This document shows positions 56,368 to 64,000 of a DNA stretch of 64,000 nucleotides, piece after piece (position 1 is the first letter of the stretch; every line of letters starts with the position of its first letter). A model generated the notes under the pieces. It searched no databases. It was not told the origin of the DNA and was given only the letters and a program-made list of their open reading frames with translations. The stretch is from Campylobacter sputorum subsp. sputorum (GTDB lineage Bacteria; Campylobacterota; Campylobacteria; Campylobacterales; Campylobacteraceae), in contig NZ_CP043427.1 in the NCBI RefSeq assembly GCF_008245005.1, forward strand, positions 310,001-374,000, read 5' to 3'. The position numbers were made by a program, and so were the translations under genes.

Positions 56368-58260
56368 TTGAGTTATAAATTAGCATTTAAGACCGCATTT
56401 TTTTTACTATTATTTTTAACTTCTTGCTTTCCAAAAGATATATATGTTAAAGATTTGGATTTTGATTTGGTTAAAAAAGGAAGCTTCGAATCCAATAACA
56501 CTATGCTTTTAATAGGCGGCATACAAGGCGATGAACCGGGTGGATTTAATGCTGCAAATATAATTATAAATGAGTATGAAATTTTAAATGGCTCTGTTTG
56601 GGTTGTGCCAAATTTAAACTTATCAAGTATTTTGGCAAACTCGCGTGGATTAAGTGGCGATATGAATCGCAAATTTGCTCAAATAGATAAAAATGATCCA
56701 GATTATAAAAATGTGATGAAAATTCAAAATCTAATACTTGATGATAATGTTTCTCTTGTATTAAATTTGCACGATGGAAGTGGATTTTATAGGCATGAGT
56801 ATATAAATGATTTTGAAAATCCTAAAAGATGGGGAAATAGTACCATTATAGATCAAAATGATTTAAATGGTTCTACTTATGGAAATTTGTATGAAAACGC
56901 TAGCAATGTCGCAAAAAGTATTAATGCTTATATTCTTGATGATAAGCATAAGTTTCATGTAAAAAACACTAAAACTAAAGATTATGACAAAGAAATGCAA
57001 AAGTCTTTAACATATTTTAGTATTAGAAATGATAAAGCTGCTTATGCAAATGAAGCTAGCAAGAGTCTAAAAGTTGAATATAGAGTTTTTTATCATCTTT
57101 TGGCTATAGAAAAATATATGGATATAATGGGTATTAAATTTAAAAGAAATTTTGAGATAACACCGCAAAATATAAGTGAAATATTGCAAAAAGAGATTAG
57201 TATAAGCTTATTTGATGATAAGTTTTATTTAACGCTTAAAAATCCAAGGGATTTAATAAATTTCGTTCCAATGTCAAAAAATAGTGAATTTACTTTAAAA
57301 TCATCAGATAAGCTTGTTGGATTCGTAAAAACAGATAAAGATGAGTATAAAATTTATCATGGCAATAGGCATTTAACAACCATAAAACCAGAGTATTTTG
57401 AGTATAGTAATCTCATAAATAGAGTTAATATTAGTGTTGATAATGTTGGTTTGGAAGTGCCATTAAATACAAAAATAAAAGCTAAAAGCATAAAGATAGA
57501 ACCTATCAACGGCGTTAGAGTAAATATAATAGGGCTTGATTCAAAAAAATCTGATGAGGCTGATATTTTAATAACTAGAAAAGATATGAATAAAAAATTT
57601 TCCATAGATAAAGCTGGTGAAATTTATAGAGTTGAGTTTTATGAGCTTGGAAAAAATTCCAAAGATAAATTTATAGGTATGATTTTAGTTGATTTTAAAG
57701 ATGTAAAACCTAGCAAAGAAAAAGCTTTTGAAATAACTATTGTAAAAGATGAAAAAAATAATATTTTCAGACTAGATGATAAATTTTTTGCGTTTATTGA
57801 TGATATAAAATCTAAGTTAAATTTCGTTCCTATGCAAAAAAATGATGTTAAATTTAGTTCAAATTTAAATAGTTTAAATTTAAAAAAAGAAAATTATTCA
57901 TATAAAATTTATAATAAAAACAAAGTTTTAACAACGCTAAATCCAGAATATTTTGAGTATAGTGATATTTTAGATGGAATTTATATAAATGTGGATGAAA
58001 ATATTAACTCATTTGTAAATTTTGGCACAAAAATAAAAGCTAAAAGCATAAAGATAGAACATATAAACGGTGTTAGAGTAAATGTAATAGGATATAATTC
58101 TGGTAAAAATGATGAGAGCGGTATTTTTATTAGAAAAAAAGATTTAGATAAGAAATTTTCTATAGATAAAGCAGGAAATATTTATAGAGTAGAGTTTTAT
58201 GAGCTTTGTAAAAATTCCAAAGATAAATTTATAGGTATGATTTTGGTTGAGTTTGAATGA
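56368..58260 (+). CDS. pgp1: Peptidoglycan DL-carboxypeptidase Pgp1/Csd4 with duplicated C-terminal module
   Basis: 630 residues. Zn carboxypeptidase (M14 group) that trims muropeptide tripeptides to dipeptides and sets helical cell shape (C. jejuni Pgp1, H. pylori Csd4). Signal peptide to about 22; probable ligands Gln53 and Glu56 in GGIQGDEPGG and His135 in LNLHDGSG, which matches the unusual Gln ligand of Csd4. Two similar C-terminal modules (about 278-450 and 455-630) share KIKAKSIKIE, NGVRVN, KKFSIDKAG and NSKDKFIGMIL. C. jejuni Pgp1 is about 464 residues, so the extra length fits a duplication. TTG start behind GGAGGG; tsaD follows as in C. jejuni. Confidence 0.9.
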   Translation: MSYKLAFKTAFFLLLFLTSCFPKDIYVKDLDFDLVKKGSFESNNTMLLIGGIQGDEPGGFNAANIIINEYEILNGSVWVVPNLNLSSILANSRGLSGDMNRKFAQIDKNDPDYKNVMKIQNLILDDNVSLVLNLHDGSGFYRHEYINDFENPKRWGNSTIIDQNDLNGSTYGNLYENASNVAKSINAYILDDKHKFHVKNTKTKDYDKEMQKSLTYFSIRNDKAAYANEASKSLKVEYRVFYHLLAIEKYMDIMGIKFKRNFEITPQNISEILQKEISISLFDDKFYLTLKNPRDLINFVPMSKNSEFTLKSSDKLVGFVKTDKDEYKIYHGNRHLTTIKPEYFEYSNLINRVNISVDNVGLEVPLNTKIKAKSIKIEPINGVRVNIIGLDSKKSDEADILITRKDMNKKFSIDKAGEIYRVEFYELGKNSKDKFIGMILVDFKDVKPSKEKAFEITIVKDEKNNIFRLDDKFFAFIDDIKSKLNFVPMQKNDVKFSSNLNSLNLKKENYSYKIYNKNKVLTTLNPEYFEYSDILDGIYINVDENINSFVNFGTKIKAKSIKIEHINGVRVNVIGYNSGKNDESGIFIRKKDLDKKFSIDKAGNIYRVEFYELCKNSKDKFIGMILVEFE

Positions 58261-59267
58261 TGAATGAGCTTATACTTGCTATAGAAAGCAGTTGTGATGA
58301 TAGTTCGCTTGCCTTGATGGATATAAAAACTTATGAGTTACAGTATTATTCTAAAATCTCTCAAGAAATACAGCACGCAAAATATGGTGGCGTTGTGCCA
58401 GAGCTTGCAGCAAGGCTTCATACAAAAGCACTTCCTGATATGCTAGAAAAAATAACTCCATTTTTTAGCGATATAAAAGCCGTAGCTGTTACAAATGAAC
58501 CTGGACTTAGCGTGAGTTTAGCAAGTGGCGTTGCTATGGCAAAGAGCATTGCTTTATCTCTAAATTTGCCATTAATTGCTATAAATCATCTCATAGGTCA
58601 TATTTATTCGCTTTTTTTAGATACAAAAGAAGAATTTCCAATGGGCGTTCTTTTGGTAAGTGGCGGACATACGATGATTTTATACATTGATGAGAATTCA
58701 AATATAGATATTTTAGCAAAAACAAGCGATGATAGTTTTGGCGAAAGTTTTGATAAAGTTGCAAAAATGATGGGATTTGGCTATCCAGGTGGTGTTATCA
58801 TAGAAAATTTGGCAAAAAATGGAGATGATAAAAGTTATAGTTTTACAGTTCCTTTGCTTCATGATAAAAGGCTACAATACAGCTTTTCTGGGCTTAAAAA
58901 TCAAGTTAGATTAGTGGTTGAAAATCTAAATAATCCTACTTTAAAAGATTATGAAAATATAGCTGCATCGTTTCAAAAAACAGCGTGCATGCATATATGC
59001 GATAAGCTTGAAAAAATTTTTAGTATTTATAAATTTAAGAAATTTGGCGTAGTTGGTGGAGCAAGTGCAAATATACTTTTACGCTCAAATATAGAAAAAA
59101 TTTGCTCTAAATATAACTCAAATTTATATCTAGCTCCGCTTAAATTTTGTTCTGATAATGCCGCAATGATAGCAAGAGCAGCTGTTATAAAATATAAAAA
59201 TAATAACTTTACAGATATCAATAATATACAAATAAATCCAAAAAGCAAAAATTTCTGTATAAACTAA
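58257..59267 (+). CDS. tsaD: tRNA N6-adenosine threonylcarbamoyltransferase TsaD
   Basis: 336 residues. Last step of t6A37 synthesis in ANN-decoding tRNAs. ASKHA motifs: AIESSCDDSSLAL at the start, metal-binding HLIGHIYS, LLVSGGHTMI, and the late GGASAN. It overlaps pgp1 by 4 bases; ATG 58257 or 58260 could be used. Convergent with xth, overlapping by 4 bases. Confidence 0.95.
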   Translation: MMNELILAIESSCDDSSLALMDIKTYELQYYSKISQEIQHAKYGGVVPELAARLHTKALPDMLEKITPFFSDIKAVAVTNEPGLSVSLASGVAMAKSIALSLNLPLIAINHLIGHIYSLFLDTKEEFPMGVLLVSGGHTMILYIDENSNIDILAKTSDDSFGESFDKVAKMMGFGYPGGVIIENLAKNGDDKSYSFTVPLLHDKRLQYSFSGLKNQVRLVVENLNNPTLKDYENIAASFQKTACMHICDKLEKIFSIYKFKKFGVVGGASANILLRSNIEKICSKYNSNLYLAPLKFCSDNAAMIARAAVIKYKNNNFTDINNIQINPKSKNFCIN

Positions 59268-60019
59268 ATTTCTATTTCTATACCAACAGGACAGTGATCG
59301 CTTCCAAAAACATCATTTAGTATAAATGCATCTTTTAGCCTGTCTCTTAAATTTTGTGATATAAAAAAGTAATCAATCCGCCACCCAGCGTTGTTTTTTC
59401 TAGCATTAAATCTATAACTCCACCAAGAGTATTTTATCTCATCCCCGTTAATTTGCCTAAAAGTATCTATGTATCCACATTCCAACACTTTATCTATCCA
59501 TTTTCTCTCAATGTCTAAAAAGCCGCTTGTTTGGGAATTTGCTTTGGGATTTTTTAAGTCTATTTCTCTATGAGCCGTATTTACATCCCCGCAAAATATA
59601 ACTTTTTTACTGTTTTTTACAAGATTGTTTGCGTAATCTAAAAATTTATCATAAAAATCAAGCTTATATCTTAATCTTTCATTATTTTTTTGTCCGTTTG
59701 GAAAATATATGTTAAAAAGCACGATATCATCAAAGTTATGCTCTAAAACTCTCCCTTCTTCATCATTGTTGAAATTTGATTTAAAGCAGGTATTTTCAAA
59801 TTTAGATAAGCTCATAACGCCGGAATATCCAGCTTTAATAGCTGCGTTTGTATCAATTTGTTTAAAGCCAAGATTATAAATTTCTTTTGGTATATCACTA
59901 TCTTTTACTTTTGTTTCTTGAAGTGCTAAAAAGTCGGGATTATACTCTTTTAGCCATTCAAAATCATTGTTTTTTATAGTTGCCCTAAGTCCGTTTGTAT
60001 TCCAAGATATTAGTTTCAA
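59264..60019 (-). CDS. xth: Exodeoxyribonuclease III
   Basis: 251 residues. AP endonuclease and 3'-5' exonuclease for base-excision repair. Motifs: SWNTNGLRA, LQETKV (metal Glu), IYFPNGQ, CGDVNTAHREID and GSDHCPVGIEI. Standard length. Its 3' end overlaps tsaD by 4 bases. Confidence 0.96.
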   Translation of the reverse strand: MKLISWNTNGLRATIKNNDFEWLKEYNPDFLALQETKVKDSDIPKEIYNLGFKQIDTNAAIKAGYSGVMSLSKFENTCFKSNFNNDEEGRVLEHNFDDIVLFNIYFPNGQKNNERLRYKLDFYDKFLDYANNLVKNSKKVIFCGDVNTAHREIDLKNPKANSQTSGFLDIERKWIDKVLECGYIDTFRQINGDEIKYSWWSYRFNARKNNAGWRIDYFFISQNLRDRLKDAFILNDVFGSDHCPVGIEIEI

Positions 60020-60086
60020 ATTTATCCTTTTTTTGATAAAATTGTAGCTAAATATTTAAAAAAATTTATAAATTTAGGATTTTGCA

Positions 60087-60320
60087 TTGAATTCACTTGA
60101 TGTTTATAAAGCTATTTTAGGCGAAAAAAAATTTGAAATCATAGAATATATCGTAGCAAATACGGACGAATTTGGACTTTTTATGAAAACTATCACAAAT
60201 GTTTGCTTAGAACTTGACATAAGCAAACCAACTGCCATAGAAACTTTTAAACTTTTAGAGAGCAAAGATGTTTTAAGAAAGATAAAAAATGGAGTTTATA
60301 AACTAAATATACCAAGGTGA
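60087..60320 (+). CDS. Small winged-helix protein (RepL-like)
   Basis: 77 residues. All-helical start then a helix-turn-helix and wing: ELDISKPTAIETFKLLESKDVLRKIKNG, ending in a strand (VYKLNIP). Similar to the RepL/winged-helix fold by pattern only. Starts at TTG 60087 after TTTAGGATTTTGCA. Its last 25 bases overlap the convergent mntP end. May regulate a neighbour; no operator seen. Confidence 0.65.
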   Translation: MNSLDVYKAILGEKKFEIIEYIVANTDEFGLFMKTITNVCLELDISKPTAIETFKLLESKDVLRKIKNGVYKLNIPR

Positions 60321-60850
60321 GTTAGAAGTATTTTTGTGCCTATTAAAATAAGTATAATACCACCTAAAAACACAGCTTTTGACTCTAAAATTTCGCCCAT
60401 TTTTTTACCTATATAAAAAGCTATTATGCATAAAATAAAACAGATTATTCCTATGATAGAAATTAGATATAAAATGTTATTTTCTTCAAAACTAAAAGTA
60501 ACGCCAACTGCCATAGCATCGATGCTTGTAGCTATACCACCTAAGATAAAATCTTTAGTGCAAACATCTTTTTGTTCATTTTTATCTTGCGTTTGAAAGC
60601 TTTCTTTCATCATTTTTATTCCAAGAAAAGCGAGTATTAAAAACGCTATAAAATGATCTATTTTTTCTATAAAATTAACAAAACTAAGTCCTAAAATATA
60701 TCCTAAAAATGGCATTAAAGCTTGAAAAAAGCCATATATAAAAGCCATTTTTAAAACTACATTAAATTTAAATTCACACTTTGAACCGCTCGCCATACTT
60801 AGAGCAACGCTATCCATAGCAAGAGCAAAAGCTATTAAGAAAATTTCCAA
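60296..60850 (-). CDS. mntP: Putative Mn2+ efflux pump MntP
   Basis: 184 residues with six membrane helices and the MntP motifs ALAMDSVALSMASG and GGIATSIDAMAVGVTF, in which membrane Asp residues bind Mn2+ (E. coli MntP). In E. coli mntP is controlled by an Mn riboswitch and MntR; I see no clear riboswitch in the upstream bases. The 192 bases to the next gene hold only A/T-rich sequence. Confidence 0.93.
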   Translation of the reverse strand: MEIFLIAFALAMDSVALSMASGSKCEFKFNVVLKMAFIYGFFQALMPFLGYILGLSFVNFIEKIDHFIAFLILAFLGIKMMKESFQTQDKNEQKDVCTKDFILGGIATSIDAMAVGVTFSFEENNILYLISIIGIICFILCIIAFYIGKKMGEILESKAVFLGGIILILIGTKILLTHLGIFSL

Positions 60851-61042
60851 AGATTATCCTTGATGATGAATAAAAGTAAAATTATATTGCATAAGTACTT
60901 AAATGTAAATTTTATAATTTTTTGATTATTATGTTTCTAATTAGTATTAAATTATTAAATTTAAGCTATATTTTAATAATTTTTTATAGAATAGACAACT
61001 CGGTATTTTAAGGTATTTTAAATTTTAAATTAAGGTATTTTT

Positions 61043-63142
61043 ATGAAAACAGCCCTAGGCTCCCTTCAGCTTATTTCTATTATAAACCGTATTCCAATAG
61101 ACACAAAGGCTATTATAAATAAATTCGCACTAACACATAATGAGCCTAGTATGGAAGAACTTGTTAGGATATTAAAAGATTGCGAATTTAAGGCAAAGAT
61201 AAAAACTTACAATATAAAAACTCTTTTAAAATATGACGCACCTTTTATAGCACAGAAAAAAAATAATGAGTATTTTTGTATATTAAAAGTATTAGAAGAT
61301 GAGAATAAAGCAGTTATTTACGATGGTGGAAATGAAACAAGGGAAGTAAGTTTTGATGAGCTTGATAAATTAGTAAATTTAAGATTTATTGTTTTAACGC
61401 ATAAATCTATAAATTCCCAGATTAAATTTGGCTTTGCTTGGTTTTATAAAAGAATGCTTGCTTATAAAAGAATTGTTTTTGAAATTTTGATAGCCTCTTT
61501 TATCATGCAACTTTTTGGACTTGTAACGCCGCTTTTTACACAAGTTATACTGGATAAAGTTTTAGCTCATCATAGCATAAGCACTCTAAATGTTATTGCA
61601 GTTGCATTTCTTGGAGTTATAATCTTTGAGATGCTGCTATCGCTTTGTAGAAATTACATATTTGCACACACTACTACAAAGATTGATGCGAGGCTTGGTA
61701 GTGAGCTTTTTAGGCACTTAATACTACTTCCAATGATATATTTTGAGAGTAGAAAAGTTGGAAATATAGTAGCCAGGGTTAGAGAGCTTGATATTATTAG
61801 AGATTTTATAGCAAATAAAACAGTAACTGTATTGCTTGATGTGTTATTTAGCTTCGTATTTGTATTTATGATGCTTTTATATAGTGTAAAATTAACTTTG
61901 ATTGCAATTGGTTTTGTTGTTGTCATAGGCGCTATATATTTTTTTATAACACCAGTTTTAAGAAAAAGATTAGAAGAAAAATTTCAAATGGGGGCTGCTT
62001 CAAATTCTTATTTAGTTGAATCAGTTACTGGTATGCAAACTGTTAAATCGCTTGCCATCGAAGGGAGTATGCAAAAACAGTGGGAAGAGTATCTTGGAAA
62101 ATATGTAAAATCAAGTTTTAATCTTAGCAATCTAACAAATGTAGCAAGCGGCTTTGCAAATGCACTTCAAAAATTAATGACATTAAGTATACTTTATTTT
62201 GGCGTAAATTTAGTAATGGAAAATAAGCTTACCGTCGGACAACTAATAGCTTTTCAGATGTTTGCAGGGCAGTTTTCAGCTCCTATTATGAGACTTGTTG
62301 GTTTATGGAATGAGTTTCAACAAGCACTTTTAAGTGTTGATAGACTTGGTGATATACTAAACACTCCAACAGAACAAACTACTGATAAGCCAATAACTCT
62401 AAATCAAATTCAAGGTGACATAAAATTTGTAAATATAAATTTTAAATACAATACAAGTTCAAATTTGGTACTAAAAAATATAAATTTACATATAAAGCCA
62501 AATAAAAGTATAGGTATAGTTGGGCGAAGCGGAAGCGGAAAAAGCACTATAACTAAGCTTATAGAAAGACTTTATTTACAAAGTGAAGGTGCTATTTATA
62601 TAGATGGCATAGATATAAGACATCTAAATCCATATGTATTAAGACAAAATATCGGTGTAGTTTTACAAGAAAATTATCTTTTTAGTGGAACTATAAAAGA
62701 TAATATCTCTTTTGCCTCAACTGGTGCTAGTATGGAGCATATCATTAGGGTTGCACAAATTTCTGGTGCACATGATTTTATAACAGAACTTCCAAGCGGA
62801 TACGATACTATAGTCGGCGAAAGAGGCTCATCTTTAAGCGGTGGTCAAAAGCAAAGAATAGCAATAGCAAGAGCACTTATCAATAATCCTAAAATTTTGA
62901 TATTTGATGAAGCAACTTCGGCACTTGATTATGAAAGTGAAAGTATAATAACAAAAAATTTAGCGCAAATTAAAGAAAATAAAACATTTATCATTATAGC
63001 ACATAGGTTAAGTACTGTAAAAGACTGCGATGAAATAATTGTAATGGATAATGGAGAGATAAAAGAAAAAGGTACTCATGACGAACTTATTGCACTTAAT
63101 GGATACTATAAAATTTTATACGATAAACAAGATTTGCGATAA
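61043..63142 (+). CDS. Type I secretion ABC transporter (HlyB/RtxB-like)
   Basis: 699 residues. N-terminal C39-like domain (about 1-130) without the catalytic Cys (ALGSLQLISI instead), as in HlyB-type CLDs that bind RTX substrates; then six helices (about 145-420); then the ABC domain with Walker A GRSGSGKST (494-502), SLSGGQKQRIAIARAL, Walker B ILIFDEATSALD and the H-loop IIIAHRLS. It exports an unfolded substrate with an HlyD-type adaptor and TolC-type porin that are not in this window. The RTX gene 150 bases downstream is the likely substrate. Confidence 0.94.
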   Translation: MKTALGSLQLISIINRIPIDTKAIINKFALTHNEPSMEELVRILKDCEFKAKIKTYNIKTLLKYDAPFIAQKKNNEYFCILKVLEDENKAVIYDGGNETREVSFDELDKLVNLRFIVLTHKSINSQIKFGFAWFYKRMLAYKRIVFEILIASFIMQLFGLVTPLFTQVILDKVLAHHSISTLNVIAVAFLGVIIFEMLLSLCRNYIFAHTTTKIDARLGSELFRHLILLPMIYFESRKVGNIVARVRELDIIRDFIANKTVTVLLDVLFSFVFVFMMLLYSVKLTLIAIGFVVVIGAIYFFITPVLRKRLEEKFQMGAASNSYLVESVTGMQTVKSLAIEGSMQKQWEEYLGKYVKSSFNLSNLTNVASGFANALQKLMTLSILYFGVNLVMENKLTVGQLIAFQMFAGQFSAPIMRLVGLWNEFQQALLSVDRLGDILNTPTEQTTDKPITLNQIQGDIKFVNINFKYNTSSNLVLKNINLHIKPNKSIGIVGRSGSGKSTITKLIERLYLQSEGAIYIDGIDIRHLNPYVLRQNIGVVLQENYLFSGTIKDNISFASTGASMEHIIRVAQISGAHDFITELPSGYDTIVGERGSSLSGGQKQRIAIARALINNPKILIFDEATSALDYESESIITKNLAQIKENKTFIIIAHRLSTVKDCDEIIVMDNGEIKEKGTHDELIALNGYYKILYDKQDLR

Positions 63143-63291
63143 ATGTTTCCAAAAAGATATCTTTTTTATGTATACTTTCGTTCGAAAAGTAACGGTTGTT
63201 TTTATGGAGTTTTATTATTATAATAATTTAATGAAAATATTATAATAATTTAAATAAAATGTTGTTTGACACATAAAACAAAGGAGACAAA

Positions 63292-64000
63292 ATGAGTGTA
63301 AATACAGCTACTGAAGTTCTAGCAAGAAATGCTTCTAATGTTGATGTAAGTAAGGTGATAGATACTTCTATCTCAGCTATAAATAATATTTTTGATATGG
63401 TTGACTCTGTCAAAAAAGAGCTTGCAAATGGAGTTCCTGCAAATAATACATCTATAAGTTTTGATAAGTTTATGGATCTTATTTCTAAAGCAAAAGGGCC
63501 ATTTGGATCTACTCTCTCAATACTTGACGATATGAAACATACTCTTGAAACTGGTGGTAAAATAACAGATGGCCAGATTCTTGGAGCTCTTTCAAATATA
63601 GTTGGAATGGCTGCGAATGCTGCTATGTTGGCAAATCCAGTTATTGGAAATGTAATTGGTATAGTAAGTTCAGCCATAGCAGGTCTTGCTACTCTTTTAA
63701 AAGATACAACTATAGCTCAAGATATAGTAGATACTTCTCTTGGCATATTCTATAAAGTTATAGAAAATCTTCAATCTCAAGGTGTTGATTTTTCAAATAG
63801 CCTTATAAATCCAGCAGAATTCCCTGTAACATTAAATGATCTTTGGTTTGAAATTTCAGGCAAGTATAAAGATACTTTAATAGGGGATGATAAAGATAAT
63901 GTTTTAGATGGCGGTAGAGGTAATGATGTATTGCGTGGAAAAGGCGGCAATGATACTCTAATAGGTGGCACTGGTCAAGATAAAATATATGGCGGAGAAG
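63292..64000 (+). CDS. RTX (hemolysin-type calcium-binding) protein, cut by window edge
   Basis: 236 codons to the window end, still open. ATG 63292 follows AAAGGAGACAAA. Residues 1-100 are helical and polar; about 100-135 form a Gly/Ala-rich hydrophobic stretch. From about 190 RTX nonapeptides begin: [42 protein letters not shown]. These bind Ca2+ outside the cell. No N-terminal signal peptide, as expected for T1SS cargo. Toxin, adhesin, enzyme or S-layer role cannot be told from the visible part. Confidence 0.9.
   Translation, partial: MSVNTATEVLARNASNVDVSKVIDTSISAINNIFDMVDSVKKELANGVPANNTSISFDKFMDLISKAKGPFGSTLSILDDMKHTLETGGKITDGQILGALSNIVGMAANAAMLANPVIGNVIGIVSSAIAGLATLLKDTTIAQDIVDTSLGIFYKVIENLQSQGVDFSNSLINPAEFPVTLNDLWFEISGKYKDTLIGDDKDNVLDGGRGNDVLRGKGGNDTLIGGTGQDKIYGGE

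Noticed and set aside
63151-63166. AAAAAGATATCTTTTT palindrome after the T1SS transporter gene
   Set aside because: No loop and very A/T-rich; too weak to call a terminator.
63200-63280. Repeated ATTATAATAATTTA before the RTX gene
   Set aside because: Two A/T-rich copies only; may contain the promoter, but not specific enough to call a site.

Overview
The window is about 64 kb of AT-rich epsilonproteobacterial chromosome and looks like Campylobacter. Three gene blocks keep the order I remember from C. jejuni: ppx-fdxB-cosR-folB-plsY; hinT next to pheS-pheT-aroA-ispH-rpsA-serA; and gltX-yggT-slt facing a small lipoprotein gene. dba-dsbI, pgp1-tsaD, and the CosR and IF3 sequences fit the same genus. 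The cosR-linked kinase, the complete mod operon with a ModE box, and the T1SS/RTX pair suggest a species outside the C. jejuni/coli group, possibly near C. fetus or C. hyointestinalis. Species cannot be fixed from this window.

Layout: (1) 1-6260, minus strand: ppx, fdxB, a histidine kinase overlapping cosR, folB, plsY and a HerA/DUF87-type ATPase. (2) 6380-11990, accessory region: a self-cleaving CI/LexA-type repressor, divergent small and broken genes, a Sel1/Hcp-like protein, a 759-residue protein with an EF-hand loop and an Asn/Leu low-complexity tail, and a decayed possible relative. (3) 11997-13075: ahpC and hinT. (4) 13210-26012, plus strand: pheST-aroA-ispH-rpsA-serA, ffh, and rpsP-khpA-rimM-trmD-rplS. 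(5) 26258-38628: gltX-yggT-slt, a lipoprotein, a thioredoxin, a broken chemoreceptor gene, dnaE, a sirtuin and dba-dsbI. (6) 38737-42311: a molybdate regulon with a ModE-box-like operator, modE, modA, a Mop protein, modB, modC and a stub of another binding-protein gene. (7) 42323-60850: TIGR01777 epimerase, tRNA-Ser(GCU), thrS-infC, terC, trkH-trkA, a lytic transglycosylase, an MFS transporter, ribD, pit, a DsbC-like protein, an OlsF-like acyltransferase, yqaE, pgp1 with a duplicated C-terminal module, tsaD, xth and mntP. (8) 61043-64000: a type I secretion ABC transporter and the start of an RTX protein cut by the window edge.

Most genes are housekeeping: translation, replication, protein targeting, aromatic, isoprenoid, serine and riboflavin synthesis, and envelope maintenance. 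The most unusual points are the following. CosR keeps its phospho-acceptor Asp51 and overlaps a full kinase gene, whereas the C. jejuni and H. pylori homologues are orphan and atypical. Pgp1 carries a tandem C-terminal duplication. A ModE-box-like palindrome precedes modE. The 759-residue protein has a sigma28-like -10 and shares its last five residues with a decaying downstream gene. Several genes are broken by stops or frameshifts (7387-7812, 10975-11961, 30512-32564, 42234-42311). I saw no CRISPR array, insertion sequence or rRNA gene.
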